Below are positions 33,779 through 42,109 of a DNA stretch of 64,000 nucleotides, one piece after another. Made by a program: the position numbers and the translations under genes. How positions within the stretch are numbered: position 1 is the first letter of the stretch; each line of letters opens with the position of its first letter. The DNA comes from Xylophilus sp. Leaf220 (GTDB lineage: Bacteria; Pseudomonadota; Gammaproteobacteria; Burkholderiales; Burkholderiaceae_C), in contig NZ_LMKO01000023.1 of NCBI RefSeq assembly GCF_001421705.1, positions 294,639 to 358,638 of the forward strand, read 5' to 3'. The notes beneath the pieces are model-generated. The model worked only from the letters and a program-made list of their open reading frames with translations, ran no database searches and was not told the DNA's origin.

Positions 33779-33854
33779 TTGGCAAAAACTTTGGCAAAAA
33801 CGGAATAATTCATTCCGAATCAGATACTTAATTCACTATCCATCTTGGCAAAAT
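33779..33854 (+). promoter_or_regulatory. Direct repeats and palindrome before the Fic gene
   Basis: TTGGCAAAA occurs three times: 33779, 33791 (12 nt later) and 33845. Between the second and third lies the palindrome CGGAAT–AATTC–ATTCCG (33801–33817). The whole block is AT-rich and ends 6 nt before the Fic ATG. It looks like an operator, and autoregulation by a Fic-associated or WYL/HTH regulator is possible; no regulator gene is adjacent. Confidence 0.5.
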
Positions 33855-33860
33855 AGATAG

Positions 33861-35054
33861 ATGTACACCGAAGTCCACCAGTTCGAGCCACTGCTGCCCG
33901 CCGACGCCCGCATGGAGCCCCTGCTGGCCAAGGCGCACGACCTCTCTCGGCTGGCCACGGCCCTGGCGGGCACCCGGGCGCCGCCGGAGCTGCGCAGCCT
34001 GCTGCGCAACATGAACTCGTACTACACCAACCGCATCGAGGGGCAGCACACCCGCCCGCACGAGATCGACCAGGCGCTGCGGCAAGACTTCTCTACCGAC
34101 GTAACGCTGGCCGCCAAACAGCGGCTGGCTCTGGCCCACATCGAGGCCGAGCAGACGCTGGAACAGCGCTACGCCGGGCCCGAAGGCGCTGCCGCCCTGT
34201 ATGCGCCAGCCTCACTGCAAGACATCCACCGCGTTTTGTTCGCCCGCCTGCCCGCCGCCGACCTGCTCACGCCCGCGCAAGAGCCCATCGCACCGGGCAC
34301 CCTGCGCCAGCGCGACGTGCGCGTCGGCCAGCATGTGGCACCAGCGCACGCCACCGTGCCCCTGTTTCTGCAGCGCTGGGCCGCTTTTTACGGCGGCGTG
34401 CGCCGTGGCGAGGCGGCCCTGGTGGCCCTGGCCTGCGCGCACCAGCGGCTGGGCTGGGTGCACCCCTTCGTCGATGGCAACGGCCGCGTGATGCGGCTGC
34501 ACACCCATACCTGGCTCACGGCCATGGGCTACACCGGCGGCCTGTGGTCGCCCCTGCGCGGCTTCGCCCGCAGCACCGAGCGCTACTACGCGCTGCTGGC
34601 CGACGCCGACAGCCTGCGCCGCGGCGACCTGGACGGGCGCGGCAACCTGAGCGAGCAGGCCCTGATCGCGTGGGCGGATTACGTGATGGACACCTGCCTG
34701 GACCAGGTCCGCTTCATGCACAGCCTGCTCGACTTCGAGACCATCAAGAATCGCATCGAAGCCTGTCTGGTGTTCGAGGCCACCGTGCGCAAACAAGGCG
34801 TGCGCCAGGAGGCGCTGCGCGGCCTGCACTACCTGTTCTTGAGTGGCGACGAGATGCCGCGCGGTGATTTCAAAGCCCTGCTGGGCATGAGCGACCGGGG
34901 CGCCACCGATGCGCTGGGCGCACTGGTAAAGCGCGGCCTGCTCAAGTCCGACTCGCCGCAAGGCAAGGTGCGCTTTGGGTTACCGCAGCATGCGCTGCGT
35001 TTCATGTTTCCGCAGTTGTGGCCTGAGGCGGAGGCAGATTCGGCGAATGTTTGA
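33861..35054 (+). CDS. Fic family protein (class II, N-terminal inhibitory motif)
   Basis: 397 residues. Fic core motif HPFVDGNGR at 201–209, matching HPFx(D/E)GN(G/K)R and therefore predicted active in AMP or other nucleotide transfer to Tyr/Thr/Ser of a target protein. The N-terminus carries NSYYTNRIEG (52–61), whose TxxxEG is the autoinhibitory (S/T)xxxE(G/N) helix, so no separate antitoxin is needed. A C-terminal winged-helix-like region (about 325–385, FKALLGMSDRGATDALGALVKRGLL) could bind DNA, which suggests autoregulation through the repeats upstream. Substrate unknown. Confidence 0.9.
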   Translation: MYTEVHQFEPLLPADARMEPLLAKAHDLSRLATALAGTRAPPELRSLLRNMNSYYTNRIEGQHTRPHEIDQALRQDFSTDVTLAAKQRLALAHIEAEQTLEQRYAGPEGAAALYAPASLQDIHRVLFARLPAADLLTPAQEPIAPGTLRQRDVRVGQHVAPAHATVPLFLQRWAAFYGGVRRGEAALVALACAHQRLGWVHPFVDGNGRVMRLHTHTWLTAMGYTGGLWSPLRGFARSTERYYALLADADSLRRGDLDGRGNLSEQALIAWADYVMDTCLDQVRFMHSLLDFETIKNRIEACLVFEATVRKQGVRQEALRGLHYLFLSGDEMPRGDFKALLGMSDRGATDALGALVKRGLLKSDSPQGKVRFGLPQHALRFMFPQLWPEAEADSANV

Positions 35055-35182
35055 GAGGGAGATTGGCCTCTAGCCGGTATATGACAACGGCAAGTAGCTA
35101 TCAAAAACAAAGCGCCGCAAAGCAGACGGTGACCCTGTAGAAAGCCCACGGAATGTGCGATGGATGAGCAGCCCATCGCGCC

Positions 35183-36589
35183 CTACTCTGCTGGGGTAAT
35201 GCGCCCGGGCAGCTCTGCAAACTTTGCCGCCATCGTGGAGTTGCCCCGTGTGAGCCTTTTGATCGTCAGATCGTCGGCCTTGTCATTGGCAAGCCTCAGA
35301 TTGTTCGCTGACTTGTGCAGCGCTTCCTTGGTCTTCTCCAGGTCCTTGATCGCTTCGTCGATGCGCTTGATGGCTTCTTCAAAACCTTCGGAGGCGAGGC
35401 GCCAATTGCGCCCAAACGCCGTCTTGAATTCGTCGAGTTGGGTTTCGAACTTCGTGATGTCCACGTTCTGCGAGCGCACCAGTGCCAGCTCGGACTTGTA
35501 CTTCATGGAGTTCAAAGCGGCATTGCGCAGCAGCGTGATCAGGGGAACAAAGAACTGCGGGCGCACCACATACATCTTCGGATAGCGGTGCGAGACATCG
35601 ACGATGCCGCTGTTGTACAACTCGCTCTCCGGCTCAAGCAGGGACACCAGCACCGCGTATTCGCACTTCTTTTCCGTGCGGTCCTTGTCCAGCTCTCTCA
35701 GAAAATCCTCGTTCCTCTTCTTGGTCGCTGTTTCAGCGCTTTCGTTCTTCATCTCAAACATGATGGAGACGATCTCGGCGCCCGACTCGTCCGTGTCGCG
35801 AAAAATGTAGTCGCCCTTGCTGCCGGTGCGGGTATCGTTGTCTTTCTCAAAATGCGCCCGCTGAAAGGCGGCTGCACGGATGCGGTTGAACTCGATTTCG
35901 CAGTGCTGCTCCAGGGTTTCACCGACCATCTTGGTCGATAGCCGCGCCTTCATGTCCCGCAGGCGCTCGATCGCGCCATCGCGCTCCCTGATCTGCACCT
36001 CGTATTTTTCCTTGAGCGCTTTTTCTTCCAACTGATTTTTCACAGTGATAAGGTTGAGGTCATTTTTCAAACCATCGCGCTCCCGGGCGACCACACCTAT
36101 GGCTTCATTCACGGCCAACTGGCGCGCCACGTCGCCAGCCTCCAGCTTGGCTTGCAGCGCCTGAATTTCAGCGTCCTTTTTGGCGGCAACCCCTTGCAGC
36201 TCATGAGCCAGCTTGGACTCGGCCAACTGGATGGCAGTTTGCTGCGCCAGTTTGGACTGCGCCAACTCGTTGGCGATGGCATCGCGCTGCTTTTCTACGG
36301 TGCCCAAGGCCTCGGCCAGCGCCAGCTTGCTCGCCACCTCGCCCGCGTCGAGCTGGGCCTTCAGCGCCTGAATCTCCGTGTCTTTGACGGCCGCGGCTTT
36401 CTGCAGCTCATTGGCGATCTTGGCCTCGGCCAAGGCAATCGCGTCGCGCTTTTCCCTCTCTGCCAGCTCCAGCCGCTCGTGCAACTGCTTGTCAAAATCG
36501 CCATCGCGCACCTGCTTGAGAATGTTCGCGTAACCCGCTTCGTCGATCTTGAAGGCTTTGCTGCAGTGTGGACAGATGATTTCATGCAT
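35183..36589 (-). CDS. DUF2130 coiled-coil protein
   Basis: 468 residues. N-terminus [10 protein letters not shown] has a CxxC that could bind metal. Residues about 35–230 are a long coiled coil containing a tandem duplication: about 52–109 ([10 protein letters not shown]…[11 protein letters not shown]) and about 122–178 ([10 protein letters not shown]…[11 protein letters not shown]). The DUF2130 domain follows (about 235–385; [56 protein letters not shown]), with another coiled coil at the end. The E…D…E-K pattern has the look of a nuclease-type fold, but I cannot assign catalysis. Commonly found in accessory gene clusters. Confidence 0.86.
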   Translation of the reverse strand: MHEIICPHCSKAFKIDEAGYANILKQVRDGDFDKQLHERLELAEREKRDAIALAEAKIANELQKAAAVKDTEIQALKAQLDAGEVASKLALAEALGTVEKQRDAIANELAQSKLAQQTAIQLAESKLAHELQGVAAKKDAEIQALQAKLEAGDVARQLAVNEAIGVVARERDGLKNDLNLITVKNQLEEKALKEKYEVQIRERDGAIERLRDMKARLSTKMVGETLEQHCEIEFNRIRAAAFQRAHFEKDNDTRTGSKGDYIFRDTDESGAEIVSIMFEMKNESAETATKKRNEDFLRELDKDRTEKKCEYAVLVSLLEPESELYNSGIVDVSHRYPKMYVVRPQFFVPLITLLRNAALNSMKYKSELALVRSQNVDITKFETQLDEFKTAFGRNWRLASEGFEEAIKRIDEAIKDLEKTKEALHKSANNLRLANDKADDLTIKRLTRGNSTMAAKFAELPGRITPAE

Positions 36590-36667
36590 GGCGACTGGAC
36601 CTATTTTTTTGCTGAGCTGGTAGCTGCCTGAGCATACCGGTCCCTATGCAGGGTCTGGCGACCGCCC

Positions 36668-36853
36668 ATGGTGCAGCAAACCGGTGTCGATGAGGCCTTT
36701 ACTGCGACACCTTGGACATTGCGCTTATCACCCTCGACCCGCTGGAAGATGATTAGCATCATCAGTCACATCAAATCGATGGAAGAGCGGATTGCTGCGC
36801 AGATCATGGTGGAGAGGGGTGGCGGAATTGGGAACTCGCGGCTAGTCATTTGA
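36668..36853 (+). pseudogene. sbcC: Decayed 3' end of sbcC (exonuclease subunit), two frameshifts
   Basis: Three pieces of the SbcC C-terminal ATPase lobe lie in order but in two frames. Frame of 36668: VDEAFT (Walker B end, usual form IDEGFG); then, one frame over from about 36703, CDTLDIALITLDPLEDD (usual DTLD…ALDAL); then back in the first frame from about 36749, ISIISHIKSMEERIAAQI (usual VISHV…ERI) and GGGIGNSRL. No upstream sbcC sequence is present. This is a relic, not a gene. Its position at the edge of the AT-rich defence operon suggests sbcC was lost when the locus was rearranged. Confidence 0.75.
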
Positions 36854-36897
36854 TTAGCCGCCAGAGACTCAAGAACTCATCACGGCTTGATCACGAG

Positions 36898-37107
36898 TCA
36901 AACTTTAGAGCACGCAAATGAGTTTTTTATTGATCTTGCAAAATATGACCCAACCGATCCCGCAGCTAGCAATTCTTGATGCACATGCTCAGGCACATCA
37001 AAGTATTGGTAGACACTTCCCGAATTGAACTCGACCTCCAGTGTCTGGCTAGGCAGGTCGTAGCCCACAGAGGCAAGATTAGTTGAGCTTACTGGGTGGC
37101 GTTGCAT
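36898..37107 (-). CDS. KTSC-domain small protein, third gene of the SIR2–HerA operon
   Basis: 69 residues, the size of one KTSC domain. Sequence MQRHPVSSTNLASVGYD, then VEFNSGSVYQYFDVP with the central YxY motif, then GSVGSYFARSIKNSF. The domain is named after the C-terminus of some lysyl-tRNA synthetases and is suspected to bind RNA; its function is not established. The start at 37107 is supported by AAAAGGA 7 nt upstream and lies 1 nt after the HerA stop (TGATATG), so it belongs to the same transcript. Possible roles are a regulator, inhibitor or trigger sensor of SIR2–HerA; this is inference from linkage only. Confidence 0.85.
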   Translation of the reverse strand: MQRHPVSSTNLASVGYDLPSQTLEVEFNSGSVYQYFDVPEHVHQELLAAGSVGSYFARSIKNSFACSKV

Positions 37108-37108
37108 A

Positions 37109-38884
37109 TCAGTCCTTTTGTTTCGTTTCTTGATTTCGCCAAGCGGCAACTAAATCTGCATAGATTTCATTGCCAACTGGCTCTCCCCATCGTTCAGCAA
37201 TTTTTGGGTCGCTGCTGTTCGGATATTTGTCTTCAGGAAGCATATCGAATCGACAGCGCGTAGGCAGCTGTGCGGCTTCACCCACGATGATTGCTTCTCC
37301 TGTACGCAATACCGGCAATGAATCGATAATTCCAGCCAGTCCTTCAGACATTGCCGCCTTAACAATTCCGCGATCAGTCGTGTTATTGATTCTTAGGGAA
37401 ATTATTGTTCCGCACTGCGACAGGATCGTTTCGTCAATTTCAGAGGGGCGCTGACTGACAATCATCGCGCCGACGCCAAACTTTCTGCCTTCCTTGGCGA
37501 TTCGCTGAACCATTTCTTTGGCCAGCCCTGGTTCCGCCTTTCCTAGGTATCTGTGCGCTTCTTCCAATACGACCAACAATGGCCGATGCCTCATACCTTC
37601 CTTAAGGTTTCTTCCCCAAATTGCAGCCTCAAAGATCAAATCCAAAACGGAACCGAGTAATAGACTAAGCCGAGCAGATGGCATTCCAGACAGGTCAAAA
37701 ATTGTAATTGGTTTTTCATGGCCAATCCAATCCTCAATCAAATCGTCCAAGTCCTTTTCAACCTTGCCATCTGCGTCTGGATTCCATGGACCTGGTTCGA
37801 GAAGAAAGGAATACTGAGTGTCAATCAGTCGTGACCTCATCATTTCAAGCTGCCTCTTCATTACCCCCGAGCCGCCTTTTTTGGGCAGCGACGCGCCAGG
37901 GCCGGGAGGTTGAAATTTGGGACCAATTAAGTTCGAGAAGTCTCCCTCCCCGCCGACTGCATACGCAGGTACGGTCATATTTAAATCTTGCCAATTGATC
38001 CCGTCCTCATAAGACAAGTCATACCACATTTTTCTAATTCGATAGGGTAAAGGAGTGCTGCTCGTTACCTTGGCCGGGTCAATTCCAGCAATGTCATTTT
38101 TAATAATTGAATATTTCTTATCATCTACGGCTTTGTCTAAAAATTGAGATTTTTGAGACTCGTTTGGATTATTGCAGAGGAATTCAAGCAGCTTGTCGGG
38201 AGAGACGCACCAGTAGGGGATGTAGAGTTGATTTTCATTCGAAGGTAAAACGGAAAATACTTTTGCAACATCCTTCAATGCAGATGCATATTCACCATGT
38301 ATATCAATGAGAAGAATTCTTGCGGAAGGTAGCGCAACTTTTTCGTCTCGTAGAACGATCGATCTGAGCAAGCTGGCCGTGCTGGTTGATTTTCCAGAAC
38401 CAGTTGAGCCGAGAACTGCCGAATGTCTCGCTATCAACTTATCTAGGTCAAGACTTACACCAATCCCCTCCGAACTAGAAAGTCGACCTATGTTGAACTG
38501 ACTTTTAGAAGATTTTTTAAAGATATTTTTCAGGTCGCTGTCAACTACAAAGTGGACCTGATCGCCGATGCTGGGATATTCACTAATTCCTCGGTCAAAC
38601 GAATCGCCAAGCGACTCACCAACAAGCTCTACTTTGATCCATTTTCGATCTTTGGATAGGCCTGCTTTTAGGTCGACAGTGGATGATTCATTTGATTCAG
38701 ATATCACTCCGTACAAGTGGTTATATCCAAGTGGAATTTTTACAAAGCTACCAACTTGACCGATTCGATAATTTCTACCCTCGAGGACCACTATCCCAGA
38801 CTCAACAGAGATGGCTAGATCAACGGAAACGGATGAACTGGAAACTCCTGTGACTATTCCAAGTATGGTTGGTTGAGCTGTCAT
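37109..38884 (-). CDS. HerA-like hexameric ATPase of a SIR2–HerA defence system
   Basis: 591 residues. HAS-barrel-like N-terminus (about 5–120), then the HerA/FtsK ATPase core: Walker A GSTGSGKST (159–167), LLIDIHGEY (191–199), Walker B LLVVLEEAH (436–444), RIAKEGRKFG (461–470) and SQRPSEID (477–484). The insert at about 300–385 is typical of bacterial HerA. In SIR2–HerA systems the hexamer assembles with a SIR2 ring to give nuclease/ATPase and NADase activity. Overlaps the SIR2 gene by ATGA (38881–38884). Codon use is clearly AT-richer than in the flanks, indicating transfer. Confidence 0.92.
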   Translation of the reverse strand: MTAQPTILGIVTGVSSSSVSVDLAISVESGIVVLEGRNYRIGQVGSFVKIPLGYNHLYGVISESNESSTVDLKAGLSKDRKWIKVELVGESLGDSFDRGISEYPSIGDQVHFVVDSDLKNIFKKSSKSQFNIGRLSSSEGIGVSLDLDKLIARHSAVLGSTGSGKSTSTASLLRSIVLRDEKVALPSARILLIDIHGEYASALKDVAKVFSVLPSNENQLYIPYWCVSPDKLLEFLCNNPNESQKSQFLDKAVDDKKYSIIKNDIAGIDPAKVTSSTPLPYRIRKMWYDLSYEDGINWQDLNMTVPAYAVGGEGDFSNLIGPKFQPPGPGASLPKKGGSGVMKRQLEMMRSRLIDTQYSFLLEPGPWNPDADGKVEKDLDDLIEDWIGHEKPITIFDLSGMPSARLSLLLGSVLDLIFEAAIWGRNLKEGMRHRPLLVVLEEAHRYLGKAEPGLAKEMVQRIAKEGRKFGVGAMIVSQRPSEIDETILSQCGTIISLRINNTTDRGIVKAAMSEGLAGIIDSLPVLRTGEAIIVGEAAQLPTRCRFDMLPEDKYPNSSDPKIAERWGEPVGNEIYADLVAAWRNQETKQKD

Positions 38885-40071
38885 ACGGCGGTTCCCACTT
38901 CTGTTTCGACTATTGAATCTTGAGAAATGTCACTGCCTGCTGTAGCCAGAAATCTGGCGAATTTCTTAAAGTCACCCAATAGAAATTTATCGTCTTTATA
39001 ATACTCCGCTCGTATTTCGTGCCAATTTTTTGTCGGAGGTGTGCCAATTTTCCATTTGGCTTGAATACCATTGATGATCGCCCCATCGCTACAAAATACG
39101 CTGATTCCGGGACACTTCAGCGCCAAATCTATGACATTTTTCTCCTCGGCAAGGGTTCCAAATTGAAAGGCAAACAACGCAGCCGATGGGTTAGCAAGGA
39201 GACATTCAAGTACTTTGGAAGAGATATGTGCGTCGGCATACGAAAACCCACTTGACATCAGAAAAGCATCTGGCTCATTTAGAAAGTCTTTCAATCTTTC
39301 GAACAATGACGAAAATGGTGCTGCTTGTGTTTGGTCATACTTGATATGAGATGGATAGACCATATTGGCGTTTGTAGAATTGGGGACCCGAACGATTTCG
39401 CCCGCATCGTTACTCTCCCAACCTATAGATCCATGAAGCTTCCACAGTCTTACCCACCTAGATGGCAAGTCATTTTTTGAGATGCTCGAAGGGTCAAAAA
39501 AAGCGCTCTTTGAGCCACTAAACCCGTCGAAATATGGTGTTTTGGCCCTTTCTAAAGCGCTTTCAAAAAGTAGGTCGTAGTTAGTCGTATATATCTCCAC
39601 GCCGTACTTCCGATTAATTCCATTTATCCAAGAGACCACTTCGGAAAATGGATTAGCTGGCATCGGCAGATCTTTACCCACCACATCGCGGATTACATCG
39701 CAGATGCATTTTGATAAGGCTATAAAATCTTTTGAAGTGTATTCAAAAATTTTATCGGCTCCGACAACCTCGGCCAGCATCCGGACTCTTGAAAGAATCT
39801 TCTCTAGATTTGGGTTGTTGATAGATGCTTTGATTGACGCATAGACTTTTTCATCCGCGATGCTTAGCTTTTTAATCACCATTTTTTCTAAGCCAGCGAT
39901 GTTTGGAATAAGCGGCTCCCATTCGCCCTTAGTTCCAACATTAATGCTAACTGGGGCGCCTGCGCCTATCAATAGCCCAATTCTCTTCTTCCCATTCGTC
40001 GCGATTTGTCTCAGTCCAAACATCTGTTGATCCGGGTTGTGCGCTGTGTTTTCCATTTGGTCTATTTCCAT
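38881..40071 (-). CDS. SIR2-family NADase effector of a SIR2–HerA defence system
   Basis: 396 residues from ATG 40071 (a TTG at 40098 would extend it; AGG lies suitably before the ATG). SIR2 motifs: nucleotide loop GLLIGAGAPVS (32–42), TTNYDLLFE (162–170) with the ribose Asn/Asp, and KLHGSIGW (211–218) with the catalytic His. No zinc module is seen, so it is the NAD-hydrolysing type rather than a deacetylase. It would deplete NAD on infection and cause abortive growth arrest. First gene of the SIR2–HerA–KTSC operon, 104 nt after the upstream helicase. Strong AT bias relative to the window. Confidence 0.9.
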   Translation of the reverse strand: MEIDQMENTAHNPDQQMFGLRQIATNGKKRIGLLIGAGAPVSINVGTKGEWEPLIPNIAGLEKMVIKKLSIADEKVYASIKASINNPNLEKILSRVRMLAEVVGADKIFEYTSKDFIALSKCICDVIRDVVGKDLPMPANPFSEVVSWINGINRKYGVEIYTTNYDLLFESALERAKTPYFDGFSGSKSAFFDPSSISKNDLPSRWVRLWKLHGSIGWESNDAGEIVRVPNSTNANMVYPSHIKYDQTQAAPFSSLFERLKDFLNEPDAFLMSSGFSYADAHISSKVLECLLANPSAALFAFQFGTLAEEKNVIDLALKCPGISVFCSDGAIINGIQAKWKIGTPPTKNWHEIRAEYYKDDKFLLGDFKKFARFLATAGSDISQDSIVETEVGTAV

Positions 40072-40175
40072 AGTTTTGCCTAATATTGCCTGTTGCAAGT
40101 TGGCTTTAATTTGTCACCTACCTTGGAACATCCATATTTGTCAAAGTCCCAGCGAATGGGTGAAGTGGTTGCGTC

Positions 40176-42029
40176 TCATGCTCGCATCGTGTGATCCGAG
40201 GTATGTACCTTCATGCCAATTTCACTGCCCCCACTCACCCCCATCACCAACCTCTGCGTGGCCCGAGTCGCGGCCACATAAAACACCCGCGCAGCCTCCT
40301 TCTCATGCTCCCCCTCCGCCGGCATGTGCCCCACGCCGGGCAGCGCCACCACCGGAAACTCCAGCCCTTTGCTGACCTTCATGGTCATCACCTGAATTGC
40401 GTCCGCGCCGGGCCGGTATTCGCCACTCTTCTTGCGCACGCGGTGCGGCAGCTTGCGGTGGGCCAGGGCGCTGGCGCACAGGTCCATGGTTTTCCAGTCG
40501 GCGCACAGCACGGCCATATCGCCCCAGGCAAAGCCTTCCTGGTGGGCGCTGGCCAGGTGGTCGGCTATTGCCGCGGCTTCTTCGCGCAAGGTGGGCAGTT
40601 GGAGGATGACCGGGGCCTGCCCGTCGCGGCCGCAGCTGATGGGTTTGACCAGCGGGATGCCGTCGTCGTCCTGGTCGTCCGCCGTCAACAGGTCGGCCGC
40701 CACCAGGCTGGCGGTGTGCAAGATTTGCCGCGTGTTGCGGTAGTTGATCTTCAGGATGGTGGTGCGGCCTTGGGCCTGGATGCCCACGCTTTTGAAGCTG
40801 AACTGCTTGCTACGCGCACGTTCGTAAATGCTCTGCGCATCGTCGTACAGCACCAGCAGGCTGTTGGTGGCCGGGTCGACCATCTGCGTGACCAGCTTGA
40901 GCCATTCGGGCGCGAAGTCGTGGCCCTCGTCGATCAGCACGGCCTTGTACTGGCCGCCGGGGATCTGGCTGCGCTCCACCGCGCGGATCACATGGTCGAC
41001 CAAGCCGGCGTAGAAGCCGCGACCCTGCGGCGGCAGGGCCTGGCCGTAGGCAGAGAGCTGCCGGTGGCACCAGCTATGGAAGTGCCGCACATGCACCCGG
41101 TCGGCCAAGCCTTTGGCGTCGATCATGGCAGCCAACTGGATACCCAGCGGCTCGTTGAAGCACAGGATGAGGATGGGTTTGCTGGTGGGCGTGCTGGCCT
41201 TGGCCAGGTATTCGGCGCGGTAACCCAGGATCATGGTCTTGCCCGAGCCGGCCACGCCGTGGATCACGCGGTGGCCGTCGCCCAGGCTGCGGGCCAGCTG
41301 CTCCTGCTGCAGGTCCATCACCCGCATGATGCTGGGCAGTTCGGCGTCTGCATCTCCGTCGTCGAACAGGGCGCCCTGGGTGTGCACCCGCACCTCGGGG
41401 AACATGATCCAGCGTACCCGGTCGAGCTGCGGCAGCGTGATGGCGCCTTTGCCTTTGTTGTTGTAATTGCCGAAGGTGTGCGGGTACATGGCCCACAGCC
41501 GCTCCTGGAAGGCTTCGGCATCGACGCCTTCGACCATCTCGTCCTTGCAGATCACCAGGTGCGAGGGAATGGCCTCGTGCAGGCCCGCGGATTCGAACTG
41601 CTTGCGGGTGATGTTGGTGAACACCACGCCGTGGCCCCACGGGAACGCCAGCTTGCCCTGGAAAGGGCCGCTGCCTTCGACCAGCTGCGGGTCGCGCTCC
41701 AGTGCGTTGACCACCTGGATGGCGCAGTGCCGCGCCTGCTGCAGCGGGCTCATGACGACCTTGGGCTGACCGTCGGGGATGATCTCGAAACGCTCGCGCG
41801 TGGCGCTGCGGATCGTCTCCAGGCGCCAATCCTTCACCTCCAGCACCAGCGCGCCGCGGCGCGGGTGCAGCACCACGAAATCCGGCCGCGTCTGCTTGGG
41901 GCCGATGGGCACGTCCCACCAGAGCAGGTAGTCGTCTTCCAGCTTCTGCTCCAGCCGCTCGGCCAGCCGCCGTTCGCCGGGGGTCATGCGCCCGGCACAG
42001 CTGCCGATGGCGGGAATCAAGGTTGCCAT
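40176..42029 (-). CDS. NERD-domain UvrD/Rep-type helicase
   Basis: 617 residues. The N-terminal NERD nuclease-related domain (about 15–135) shows RPDFVVLH (Asp50) and LVLEVKDWR (Glu64, Lys66), an intact PDDEXK-like set. The SF1 helicase follows: Walker A GVAGSGKT (258–265), VLIDEGHDF (365–372), INYRNTRQILHT (motif IV) and VMTMKVSKGLEFPVVALPG plus YVAATRATQRLVMGV (motifs V/VI). It can be expected to process DNA, perhaps with nuclease activity. It is read in the same direction as SIR2 and ends 104 nt before it, but its GC-rich composition differs, so it may be an older resident or part of a different defence unit. Confidence 0.9.
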   Translation of the reverse strand: MATLIPAIGSCAGRMTPGERRLAERLEQKLEDDYLLWWDVPIGPKQTRPDFVVLHPRRGALVLEVKDWRLETIRSATRERFEIIPDGQPKVVMSPLQQARHCAIQVVNALERDPQLVEGSGPFQGKLAFPWGHGVVFTNITRKQFESAGLHEAIPSHLVICKDEMVEGVDAEAFQERLWAMYPHTFGNYNNKGKGAITLPQLDRVRWIMFPEVRVHTQGALFDDGDADAELPSIMRVMDLQQEQLARSLGDGHRVIHGVAGSGKTMILGYRAEYLAKASTPTSKPILILCFNEPLGIQLAAMIDAKGLADRVHVRHFHSWCHRQLSAYGQALPPQGRGFYAGLVDHVIRAVERSQIPGGQYKAVLIDEGHDFAPEWLKLVTQMVDPATNSLLVLYDDAQSIYERARSKQFSFKSVGIQAQGRTTILKINYRNTRQILHTASLVAADLLTADDQDDDGIPLVKPISCGRDGQAPVILQLPTLREEAAAIADHLASAHQEGFAWGDMAVLCADWKTMDLCASALAHRKLPHRVRKKSGEYRPGADAIQVMTMKVSKGLEFPVVALPGVGHMPAEGEHEKEAARVFYVAATRATQRLVMGVSGGSEIGMKVHTSDHTMRA

Positions 42030-42109
42030 GCGTGGATGCCACTCCTTAGGAATGCATCCATATGTAGCATGCCCCTGCCGCGGCGTCTACTTTTGCCCCG
42101 ATGTAATCT

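Noticed and set aside
35090..35118. A fifth copy of the GCTA…TAGC repeat
   Set aside because: GTAGCTATCAAAAACAAAGC resembles the first part, but the second arm and the GCCGGC hairpin are missing; it could be a decayed copy but I do not annotate it.
42030..42060. Inverted repeat GGATGC…GCATCC before the NERD helicase
   Set aside because: Six-base arms in a short gap are expected by chance, and AAGGAG lies too far from the ATG to define a clear regulatory element.
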